DNA of 7,359 nucleotides from Anaerolineales bacterium. Lineage in GTDB: Bacteria > Chloroflexota > Anaerolineae > Anaerolineales > E44-bin32. The DNA lies in NCBI GenBank assembly GCA_023144145.1, contig JAGLGG010000393.1, positions 1 through 7,359 of the forward strand, written 5' to 3'. This document shows, piece by piece, positions 1 through 5,351 of the stretch (positions are counted from its first letter, which is position 1; the number at the start of each line of letters is the position of its first letter). The position numbers were made by a program, and so were the translations under genes. The notes beneath the pieces are model-generated. The model ran no database searches. It saw nothing but the letters and a program-made list of their open reading frames with translations, and was not told where the DNA came from.

Positions 1-641
1 CCGCCTTCGCAGGACCTTGCCCGGGCATTGCTGCCGATGTATTTGACGAAGAGGGGCAACCCATTCGCGGTCAAGTTGGCGAGCTTGTGATCAAAGCTCC
101 CTGGATTGGCATGACGCGCGGATTTTGGAGGGATCCTGCTCGATATGAAGAGACCTATTGGTCGCGCTACCCTGATACTTGGGTGCATGGAGACTGGGCA
201 GAAATTGACCCCGATGGATTATGGTTCATCTACGGGCGTTCTGATGACACAATCAAAGTTGCAGGAAAACGCCTGGGACCTGCAGAAGTTGAATCCATTC
301 TTGTTAGTCATCCTGCTGTGGTTGAGGCGGCTGCGATAGGCATTCCCGATGCAATCAAGGGAAACGCCTTGGTATGTTTTTGTGTCGTAGATGACGCTGC
401 CTTAGAAACCACCAATTCAACTAGGATTTTAACTGCTGAACTTAAAGATCTGATCATCGTTGATTTAGGCAAACCCATGGCTCCAAAAGAAATTCACTTT
501 GTTCCCGACATCCCTAAAACTCGAAACGCCAAAGTCATGCGTCGAGTATTACGATCAGCTTACTTGGGCGAGGATTTAGGGGACGTCTCGTCCCTGGTGA
601 ATCCTGAGGCAATAGATGCTATACAAGGGATGGCTTCTTAG
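1..641 (+). CDS. AMP-forming acyl-CoA synthetase, C-terminal part (5' end outside window)
   Basis: This is the carboxy-terminal 212 codons of an ANL-superfamily acyl-CoA synthetase. The frame is open from base 3 and enters from the left edge, so an internal GTG at 87 is not the start. The family activates a carboxylic acid with ATP to acyl-AMP and then makes the CoA thioester in the cytoplasm. Seen in the visible protein: the A7 core WVHGDW (residues 60-65), the A8 hinge block with YGRSDDTIKVAGKR (77-90), and the A10 block PKTRNAKVMRR (171-181). K177 is the expected catalytic lysine. The usual S-G before that lysine is N-A here, which may matter if the enzyme is controlled by lysine acetylation. 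The GMTRGFW and YEETYWSR segments resemble acetyl/propionyl-CoA-synthetase-like enzymes, but acyl specificity cannot be read without the N-terminal domain. A 65-bp gap to the acyl-CoA dehydrogenase suggests co-transcription. Confidence 0.93.
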   Translation, partial: AFAGPCPGIAADVFDEEGQPIRGQVGELVIKAPWIGMTRGFWRDPARYEETYWSRYPDTWVHGDWAEIDPDGLWFIYGRSDDTIKVAGKRLGPAEVESILVSHPAVVEAAAIGIPDAIKGNALVCFCVVDDAALETTNSTRILTAELKDLIIVDLGKPMAPKEIHFVPDIPKTRNAKVMRRVLRSAYLGEDLGDVSSLVNPEAIDAIQGMAS

Positions 642-706
642 AAAGAAAAATGTGTGCGATCTCGCGTCCAACATTATGAGCTACAAGATTATTCGAGAGG
701 AAACTG

Positions 707-1852
707 ATGGATTTTAAACTTAACGACGAACAACGCATGTGGCAGAATGCGGTGCATAACTTCTGCACGACCGAAGTAAAACCGATGGCAGCCGAAATGG
801 ACGCAAATTCCACTTTCAATCAAGGGGCAGTCTCCAAGATGGGACCACTCGGATTACTCGGTCTTACCATCGGGGAGGAATACGGTGGACCGGGTGTTGA
901 TGCTATTAGCGCGGCGATTGCCATCGAAGAACTAGCGTGGGCGTGTGGCGGAACGGCTTTATCCATTGCTGCACATAATAGCTTGGGGTGCTCCCCAATT
1001 TCCATGTTTGGTAATGAGGTCCAGAAGGAGCGTTGGCTCCCCGACCTTGCCAGCGGAAAAGTTGGTCTGGCTGCGCTCGCATTGACAGAATCATCAGCAG
1101 GATCCGATCTTTTCGGGGTACGAACCCGCGCCGGATTGGATGGCGATGAATGGGTGATCAATGGCAACAAAGCCTGGATTACTAATCCTTCGGTCGGACC
1201 TCTTGTAGTTACCCTCTGCCGAACATCCGATGTGGAGGGTTCAAAGGCATTCAGTCTTATCGTAGTTCCCACAGATAGCCCCGGTCTTCACATTCACCCG
1301 CCGGAAAAGAAGATGGGGGTTCGGGCCTCTCCCACGCATGCTCTCACCTACGAAAATGTGCGCGTCCCTTCTGATCACATTCTCGGTCAGCCAGGTAACG
1401 GGCTTTACCAAACCCTCGCGGTTCTCGACGGGGGACGAATTGGAATCGGCGCAATGTCGATTGGAATAGCTCGAGCCGCCCTCGAGCAAGCGATTCAATA
1501 TGCACGTGAACGTCACACGTTCGGGAAGCCTCTCTCTCGACATCAAGCAATTCAATGGATGATTGCCGATGCAGCCACCAAGATTGAGACTGGACGATTG
1601 ATGGTTTATAAAGCCGCCTGGCTTAAGCAAGTTGGCGAAAAATACACAAAAGAAGCTGCCATTGCAAAGCTGTTCGCATCGGAAATGGCGGAGGAAGTTT
1701 GTCGAAATGCAATCCAGATCTTAGGCAGTTACGGATATAGCAACGAGTATCCAGTTGAAAGACACTATCGCGATGCGCGACTAACGACAATAGGGGAAGG
1801 TGCCAGTGAAATACAACGTATGGTGATATCCCGTCGAGTTCTTGAGGAATGA
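707..1852 (+). CDS. Acyl-CoA dehydrogenase (short-chain/butyryl type)
   Basis: This is a full-length 381-residue FAD-dependent acyl-CoA dehydrogenase that forms a trans-2-enoyl-CoA and passes electrons to ETF. Both family signatures are present: ALTESSAGSDLFG at residues 125-137, and the second signature from Q337 to D356 (QILGSYGYSNEY and on). The FAD-contact block RERHTFGKPLSRHQ spans 267-280. The catalytic base is most likely E364 in TIGEGASEIQR, the short/medium-chain position. The alternative isovaleryl-type position, in the LDGGRIGIG helix, carries no glutamate, which argues against an isovaleryl-CoA enzyme. The start ATG has a GAGAGG ribosome site at 695-700 with 6-nt spacing. It follows an acyl-CoA synthetase gene on the same strand, so the pair could activate and oxidise a fatty or organic acid. 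The exact substrate is inferred only to class level. The stop is TGA, showing that UGA terminates in this genome. Confidence 0.97.
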   Translation: MDFKLNDEQRMWQNAVHNFCTTEVKPMAAEMDANSTFNQGAVSKMGPLGLLGLTIGEEYGGPGVDAISAAIAIEELAWACGGTALSIAAHNSLGCSPISMFGNEVQKERWLPDLASGKVGLAALALTESSAGSDLFGVRTRAGLDGDEWVINGNKAWITNPSVGPLVVTLCRTSDVEGSKAFSLIVVPTDSPGLHIHPPEKKMGVRASPTHALTYENVRVPSDHILGQPGNGLYQTLAVLDGGRIGIGAMSIGIARAALEQAIQYARERHTFGKPLSRHQAIQWMIADAATKIETGRLMVYKAAWLKQVGEKYTKEAAIAKLFASEMAEEVCRNAIQILGSYGYSNEYPVERHYRDARLTTIGEGASEIQRMVISRRVLEE

Positions 1853-1868
1853 TTCATTTCTTATTGGG

Positions 1869-1934
1869 ACTCGGTCATTGCATGCTGAAGACCGAGTGAA
1901 AAATTAAAGGGCTGAGCAGTGTCACTCAGCCCCT
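1869..1934. terminator. Tandem hairpins between convergent genes; terminator mainly for the minus strand
   Basis: Two perfect inverted repeats sit between the end of the acyl-CoA dehydrogenase and the convergent small membrane gene. The first is ACTCGGTC (1869-1876) with GACCGAGT (1890-1897) and a 13-nt loop. The second is GGGCTGAG (1909-1916) with CTCAGCCC (1925-1932) and an 8-nt loop. Read on the minus strand, the second stem is followed by CTTTAATTTTTC, a good intrinsic terminator tail for the gene at 2040-2300. On the plus strand the tail is poorer in T (CTTCTATAT), so plus-strand termination is likely but weaker. Confidence 0.65.
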
Positions 1935-2039
1935 TCTATATCCTGGGATAGGTTTTGTTCTTCGAGAACACAATACCTAAACCCTGGTCTAAAATCTCCA
2001 TTTTCTTTACGAAAATAAATTTCGAACGCAAACTTTGTG

Positions 2040-2300
2040 CTATAGGGATGTTGGTGTTTCTATATCTTCAGATTTTTCTTTTCCTGAATTTCGGTCGAGC
2101 CAGAATTTGTATATGAAATACCACACAATACAAAGTGCACCGACGAGCCCCCAGATCGGAAAACCTGCGCGAATGGCATACCACCAATCACCAATCGTAA
2201 AAATTCCGATGAAGACCGTGAGAGCTGCCCAAACGATCAGGAATGTCCCGAACAACCAGAACCTCATCAACGCAAGCATCTTTGTTCTATCGTCTATCAT
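2040..2300 (-). CDS. Small two-helix membrane protein (2TM-like), function unknown
   Basis: This 86-residue protein has two predicted membrane helices, about residues 13-35 and 47-65. They are joined by a short Trp-rich turn (GDWWYAIRAGFPIWG), and a charged soluble tail (DRNSGKEKSEDIE) follows. The helix, WW, glycine-rich second helix layout resembles the short '2TM domain' proteins, but that assignment is by eye. The start is well supported: AGGAGG at 2308-2313 lies 7 nt upstream of the ATG, and the composition is clearly that of a membrane protein. An overlapping plus-strand frame of similar length lacks these traits and is taken as a shadow. The gene lies 106 bp downstream of the thioredoxin-like lipoprotein on the same strand, so they may share a transcript, although a weak promoter candidate exists in the gap. 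The stop is TAG. Confidence 0.75.
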   Translation of the reverse strand: MIDDRTKMLALMRFWLFGTFLIVWAALTVFIGIFTIGDWWYAIRAGFPIWGLVGALCIVWYFIYKFWLDRNSGKEKSEDIETPTSL

Positions 2301-2331
2301 CTAACATCCTCCTCAGTGTTTTACAAAGAGG

Positions 2332-2360
2332 ATACTAGACCGAAAATTGATTTGGCGCAA
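2332..2360 (-). promoter_or_regulatory. Possible sigma70-type promoter for the small membrane gene
   Basis: On the minus strand, TTGCGC (2355-2360) and TAGTAT (2332-2337) are separated by exactly 17 nt. They sit about 30 bp upstream of the start codon of the gene at 2040-2300. The match is 3/6 to the -35 and 4/6 to the -10 consensus, so this is only a candidate. Confidence 0.25.
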
Positions 2361-2406
2361 CCATGGTGCCGTCCAGTTTAACGATTTATTTACACACTAG
2401 ATTGCT

Positions 2407-2967
2407 TCACCCAAGCCCATCAAAGGCTGTTCGTAATTCTGATTCGGACACAGGTCCAATCCACTGCTGAATAATGTTTCCTTGGCCATCTAGCAGGAAT
2501 AAGTGCGGCTGGTACGCATACCCCAACAAACTCTTGAATTCGTTCGTGCGAGGGTCATCGATATCGAGATACACAAAATCAATGTCCTGGTAATACTCAA
2601 CTTCAAGCCCGTGAACCACGGGCGCCAATCTCTGGCAAGTCGGTCACCAGAAGGCGAAGAATTCAACGAGTGTGTTTCTGCCAGAATTTAAAGTTACCGA
2701 ACCTGGGTTTGTCGCAGTAAGCCCGGTCTTAAGCTCAGGAGGGGATGAACCTTCCGTAGGCGAAGCCACCTCTTCCGGCGTGCTCTCCACCAAAGGAGCA
2801 TCCGTTGGAGCTTCTACTACTGCCTCCAACGTAGGCTCTGAAGCATCAGCGAAAACTGGAGTATCGGTTGGTTGGGCGCTCTCAGGGGCCGGTGTTGCAG
2901 TACATGCGCTCAATACCAAGCCCAGAAGAAACAACAAGGCCAGGATTTGATTGCTTTTTTCTTTCAT
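2407..2967 (-). CDS. Thioredoxin-fold lipoprotein with in-frame TGA at the first active-site Cys (candidate UxxC selenoprotein)
   Basis: The frame spans 186 codons plus a TGA stop and is interrupted once, by TGA at 2644-2646 (codon 108). Before the TGA there is a lipoprotein signal with lipobox LSAC (C22), then a Pro/Thr/Glu/Ala-rich tether (about 23-85), then the first strand of a thioredoxin fold, LVEFFAFW. After it the same frame continues PTCQRLAPVVHG, then VYLDIDDP and a cis-Pro loop YQPHLFLLD (P154), ending at a normal thioredoxin length. Aligned to the family, the TGA occupies the N-terminal, attacking Cys of WCxxC, while the resolving C111 is kept. If read as selenocysteine, the product is a membrane-anchored extracytoplasmic UxxC thiol/selenol oxidoreductase. 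The start ATG has GGGAG 9 nt upstream. It is divergent from a thioredoxin-like and Crp gene pair. The alternative is a nonsense mutation or base error (TGC or TGT to TGA), in which case two fragments would remain (2644-2967 and 2407-2628). The secreted thioredoxin-domain call is firm, about 0.9. The selenocysteine reading is about 0.6. Confidence 0.7.
2607..2643 (-). promoter_or_regulatory. Candidate bacterial SECIS hairpin just downstream of the in-frame TGA
   Basis: On the minus strand GCCCGTG (2623-2617) pairs perfectly with CACGGGC (2613-2607), leaving a three-base loop GUU (2616-2614). The loop begins 27 nt after the TGA and its first base is G. As I recall the published bacterial SECIS model, it needs a small apical loop with a G in the first two positions, 16-37 nt from UGA; this hairpin fits. 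A short competing stem, GCCA/UGGC, lies between them. Hairpins are common, so this supports but does not prove the call. No such stem was seen after the terminal TGA at 2407-2409. Confidence 0.45.
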
Positions 2968-3019
2968 GTTTTTTGTCTCCCTGCTACCCGAAGGCTGATT
3001 GAATTAATGTAGTAATTAT

Positions 3020-3055
3020 CGCCCATCCAAGGGTGCGGAAATACCCCTCAGGGCG
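3020..3055. repeat. Imperfect inverted repeat in the lipoprotein leader
   Basis: CGCCC (3020-3024) pairs with GGGCG (3051-3055). Inside, AGGGT pairs with ACCCCT apart from one extra C, around the loop GCGGAAAT. It ends about 53 nt upstream of the lipoprotein start. No T-run follows on either strand, so it does not look like a terminator. It could be an operator or a leader RNA structure. Confidence 0.3.
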
Positions 3056-3259
3056 CATCATGGACCTGGTACTACTCACTCAGTCATCATAATGCGGGAA
3101 GATTAATAGGAGATGATTAGCTATGTCAGAGCCCAGTGAGCATTGGTAGCAGGATGCTTTTTTCCAACATATTTATCTGCGTTCGTTCGCGGATAGTATT
3201 GTTGATAGCAGCAGTCATTTTCTTCTCCAAATAAGAACAACCTGCTCCATGAAACCATG

Positions 3260-3275
3260 CGTAATAATAATTACG
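3260..3275. promoter_or_regulatory. Perfect 6-4-6 palindrome, possible Crp/Fnr-family operator
   Basis: CGTAAT (3260-3265), spacer AATA, then ATTACG (3270-3275) form an exact inverted repeat 46 bp upstream of the thioredoxin-like start. Crp/Fnr-family dimers bind two-fold sites with short central spacers, and a gene for such a regulator is second in this transcription unit. Autoregulation is therefore plausible. The half-sites are not the textbook FNR (TTGAT) or CRP (TGTGA) sequences, so the link is inference. Confidence 0.4.
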
Positions 3276-3321
3276 TCTTTACCAGATTCAAAATGATAAG
3301 CTTCCTTTCGAGGAGAAACGC

Positions 3322-3579
3322 ATGGGAAGCATTTTAGACATTTACATACATCAAACCTGCCCCGGGTGTGCTCAAGCACAGAAGCTTGCCTCCCTCGTCC
3401 AAGAATCGTTACCCGGATTAGAGGTAAGAATTTTTGATCTCACGCATCCAAATATAAAGAAGCCATCATCGGTTTTCGCCGTCCCCACTTATATTTTGGA
3501 CGGTGAGACTTTGTCGCTTGGCAACCCTAATTTTAAAGATCTGGTTTCGAAGATCGAAGAACGATTATTTAATACTTGA
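3322..3579 (+). CDS. Small thioredoxin/glutaredoxin-like protein (CPGC)
   Basis: This 85-residue protein has the minimal thioredoxin-fold pattern. A first strand (ILDIYIH) leads into the redox motif C13-P-G-C16, followed by a helix. The second strand is LEVRIFDL. The cis-Pro loop is FAVPTYILDG (P55), and a C-terminal helix follows. There is no signal peptide, so it should act in the cytoplasm, as a disulfide reductant or thiol partner. Unlike the divergent lipoprotein, both active-site codons here are ordinary Cys codons (TGC, TGT). The start has AGGAG at 3311-3315 with 6-nt spacing. The stop TGA lies 22 bp before the Crp-family gene, so the two are very likely one operon. Its specific electron donor and target cannot be told from the sequence. 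It could equally be called glutaredoxin-like or a 'Thioredoxin_3'-type protein. Confidence 0.9.
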   Translation: MGSILDIYIHQTCPGCAQAQKLASLVQESLPGLEVRIFDLTHPNIKKPSSVFAVPTYILDGETLSLGNPNFKDLVSKIEERLFNT

Positions 3580-3601
3580 TGCATTGTGAAAGGCTGGGGA
3601 A

Positions 3602-4279
3602 ATGAAAGAATTAAAAATTCAAGCGCTCTCTGAGATAGAAATCTTCCAAGATTTGACACAACTAGAAATGGAACAAATGGATCGCACAACAACCATGAGT
3701 ACGTGTGAGCCTGGCCGAGTTTTCTATGGTCCCGACGAGGCTGGAGAAGTGCTTTTCCTGCTGAAAAGTGGGCGTGTTCAGTTATACCGCCTTTCTCCTG
3801 ACGGCAAAAAACTTGTTGTTTCAATCTTGGAGCCTGGTGCAATATTCGGCGAAATGTCCTTGATCGGTCAAGGGATGCACAACGCTTTCGCCCAAGCAAT
3901 TGAAGAGTGCACTCTCTGCGTTATGAGTCGGATGGACGTTGAACATTTATTGGTAAATAAACCGCAAGTAGGTTTACGCATAATGGAAGTAATGGCCCGA
4001 AGGCTTCAAGATGCTGAATCTAAACTCGAGGACATGGCTTTCAAAAGTATCCCCTCCAGATTAGCGTCCCTACTAATTAAGCTCTCAGACTCTAATTCAA
4101 ATAACGGAACTGTAATGGGGTACACACACCAGGATTTGGCTGAGATGATCGGAACCTATCGAGAAACGACCACCCAAACCCTAAACGATTTTAAGAACCA
4201 GGGCTGGATCAATATCGAACGCAAGCGAATTGATATTCTGGACCACACCTCGCTCGAAGTGTTGGCCGAGGTGGCATAG
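3602..4279 (+). CDS. Crp/Fnr-family transcriptional regulator
   Basis: This is a 225-residue one-component regulator. Residues about 12-125 form a cyclic-nucleotide-binding-type beta-barrel, with GAIFGEMSLIG at 79-89. The long dimer helix follows (about 120-147), then a winged helix-turn-helix (about 173-210) with GYTHQDLAEMIGTYRETTTQ. In the pocket motif, where CRP has Arg-Ser for the cAMP phosphate, this protein has H93-N94. It therefore probably does not bind cAMP in the classical way. It lacks the N-terminal cysteine cluster of FNR, so it is not an FNR-type iron-sulfur sensor. It does carry C35 and a C103-T-L-C106 pair in the sensor domain. The start ATG has AAAGG at 3589-3593, 8 nt upstream. 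It shares an operon with the thioredoxin-like gene, and a palindrome lies upstream of the pair. Its likely role is control of the local redox genes, which is inference. Confidence 0.93.
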   Translation: MKELKIQALSEIEIFQDLTQLEMEQMDRTTTMSTCEPGRVFYGPDEAGEVLFLLKSGRVQLYRLSPDGKKLVVSILEPGAIFGEMSLIGQGMHNAFAQAIEECTLCVMSRMDVEHLLVNKPQVGLRIMEVMARRLQDAESKLEDMAFKSIPSRLASLLIKLSDSNSNNGTVMGYTHQDLAEMIGTYRETTTQTLNDFKNQGWINIERKRIDILDHTSLEVLAEVA

Positions 4280-4285
4280 TTGGTC

Positions 4286-4327
4286 TTGGTTGCTTTTCCT
4301 CATGGCGAGTTCAGGAGCACCAACCAA
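4286..4327 (+). terminator. Possible hairpin downstream of the Crp-family gene
   Basis: TTGGTTG (4286-4292) pairs with CAACCAA (4321-4327), with a possible inner TCCT/AGGA stem, starting 6 bp after the stop codon. No T-run follows, so termination here is doubtful. Confidence 0.25.
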
Positions 4328-4474
4328 AATCCCAATTTGACCTTAATTGATTGAACCTTGCGTAGGATAACGCTCACCTTTTTATAAACCACCCTCTGTG
4401 AGGTTCTGAAGATTAAACCAGGAACCAATATATTCCATCCTAAAGAATCTTCGGATGCTTCGTAAGGACATAGC

Positions 4475-4521
4475 AGAATGACGAAGTCATTCTTTAAGCT
4501 CAGCGGCAATCGCCGCTGAGC
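4475..4521. repeat. Tandem perfect hairpins (8 bp and 10 bp stems)
   Basis: AGAATGAC (4475-4482), loop GAA, GTCATTCT (4486-4493) is an 8-bp stem. After TTAA, GCTCAGCGGC (4498-4507), loop AATC, GCCGCTGAGC (4512-4521) is a 10-bp stem. Both are exact. Neither is followed by a convincing T-run on either strand, so a simple intrinsic terminator is not a clean fit. A processed 3' end, a small RNA or a protein-binding element are options. Confidence 0.55.
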
Positions 4522-4696
4522 CGCATGCTATTCCCTACCATCGGACTCCTGAATTCATTGTATCCTTTAGAGATATCGCTTGGAGCTAGGAGAGCTAGTT
4601 TACTCTTCGCGCCGCCAAAAGGACCTCAACACAACAGCGACAAACAAAAATGATGTGCGATAATGAATTGTACATAATCCATTGTGAGGTACCCTT

Positions 4697-4957
4697 TTGG
4701 AAGATCTAACCCAGCTGCCAAATATCGGCCCTACTCTGGCACTTAAGCTTCAGGGGATTGGCATTCAAAGCCTTGAGGAATTAAAGAAAATCGGCAGCAT
4801 CGAAGCCGTCCTTCAAATTGGAGTGAAGGATACTTCCGCCTGTTACAACATGCTTTATGCAATTGAGGGAGCGATCCAAGGTATCCGCTGGCACAGTATT
4901 CCGAAGGATGAGAGAGCCCAAATCAAAGCTGAGTTCGATCTAGCCTTCAGGAACTGA
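4697..4957 (+). CDS. Stand-alone TfoX C-terminal-domain protein
   Basis: The 86-residue protein is essentially one TfoX C-terminal domain, a helix-hairpin-helix-like fold. It opens LPNIGPTLALKLQGIGI and LEELKKIGSIEAVL, and carries the typical block NMLYAIEGAIQGIRWHSIP near residues 51-69. In gammaproteobacterial TfoX/Sxy this domain follows an N-terminal domain and the protein helps induce competence. Here the N-terminal domain is absent, and such single-domain versions are generally of unknown role. Competence control should not be assumed. The start is TTG at 4697, with GAGG at 4686-4689 giving 7-nt spacing, and no ATG gives a better start. The stop is TGA. The next gene begins 110 bp later on the same strand. 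Confidence 0.85.
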   Translation: MEDLTQLPNIGPTLALKLQGIGIQSLEELKKIGSIEAVLQIGVKDTSACYNMLYAIEGAIQGIRWHSIPKDERAQIKAEFDLAFRN

Positions 4958-5067
4958 ACCTGCCTGGAGAAGGTCAACCGTCGTGAGCCCATTCGCGGAG
5001 GTCGAAGTAATACTTCATTCATAGAAATTCAGGTAATAGCTTGAGATCGCTGAAAGGAGAGCCAACG

Positions 5068-5292
5068 TTGCAGAAGATAAAACGGTGGGCATTGGTAACA
5101 CTCGGTCTTGGAGTTCTCTTGATTGTCAGCATGCTGGCCAGTCACCTGGCCTTGACTGATATTTGGAAGGGGATCGAGCCAAATCTTTCAACTGAGTGGA
5201 GTATAGTTCGCGTCGGATTCGTGTTTGAAGTTCTGTTTCTCATCTCCGTATGCATGATGATCCGTCGCATTTTCCAATTAAAACACACCTAA
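5068..5292 (+). CDS. Small two-helix membrane protein, unknown function
   Basis: This 74-residue protein has a basic N-terminus (MQKIKRW) and predicted membrane helices at about 7-28 and 47-66. Between them lies a short loop (DIWKGIEPNLSTEWS), and the tail is basic (RRIFQLKHT). The positive-inside rule puts both ends in the cytoplasm and the loop outside. I chose TTG at 5068 because AAGGAGA (5054-5060) sits just upstream at normal spacing. An in-frame TTG at 5041 would add nine residues (RSLKGEPT region) that contain this ribosome site, so it is less likely. I do not recognise a named family. The soluble loop is acidic and could be a conserved motif. Confidence 0.7.
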   Translation: MQKIKRWALVTLGLGVLLIVSMLASHLALTDIWKGIEPNLSTEWSIVRVGFVFEVLFLISVCMMIRRIFQLKHT

Positions 5293-5351
5293 TCTACCAC
5301 TGTATGAACCAATCATGGCGATTGCCATAAAAGCAAGGGTTTTGATTCTCA

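Larger units (their letters stand above)
2968..3321. other. 354-bp divergent intergenic region
   Basis: This gap separates the start of the minus-strand lipoprotein from the start of the plus-strand thioredoxin-like gene. It should hold both promoters, though I found no convincing -35/-10 pair. It contains an imperfect hairpin at 3020-3055, in what would be the lipoprotein leader, and a perfect inverted repeat at 3260-3275. No tRNA-like fold or convincing small gene was seen. Confidence 0.6.
4280..4696. other. 417-bp stretch without a recognisable gene
   Basis: Between the Crp-family gene and the TfoX-domain gene I see no credible protein gene. A 69-codon minus-strand frame has no family look and runs through hairpins. 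The stretch holds a weak hairpin after the Crp gene and a strong tandem hairpin pair at 4475-4521. An AT-rich segment (4640-4680) before the TfoX-domain gene contains -10-like hexamers (GATAAT at 4659-4664, CATAAT at 4673-4678), with GCGACA 16 nt upstream of the first. No tRNA was seen. Confidence 0.6.

Noticed and set aside
2503..2950. Plus-strand open frames (2503-2691 and 2672-2950) opposite the lipoprotein
   Set aside because: They mirror the Pro/Ala/Ser-rich tether and the thioredoxin domain on the other strand. They have no family features or ribosome site, while the minus-strand protein has a signal, a lipobox and a domain.
2644..2967. Treating the two lipoprotein halves as separate genes
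   Set aside because: They are in the same frame with nothing between them but one TGA. The second half would have to start at a TTG inside the active-site helix, and together they make one thioredoxin domain.
2977..3000. Shared word AGGCTGATTG near 2992 and near 6978
   Set aside because: A ten-base match in unrelated contexts (intergenic and inside the hydrolase gene) is too short to call a repeat.
3113..3149. Short leader peptides (for example eight codons from ATG at 3123) behind an AGGAG
   Set aside because: They lie about 180 bp upstream of the next gene, show no attenuator-type pairing or run of one regulatory amino acid, and such tiny frames are expected by chance.
3577..3640. Read-through of the TGA ending the CPGC protein (next codon is Cys)
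   Set aside because: The thioredoxin fold is complete, the extension is short and runs into the Crp start, and no family feature appears.
4300..4509. Minus-strand 69-codon frame in the gene-free region
   Set aside because: It has no recognisable domain or good ribosome site, and it runs through both strong hairpins.
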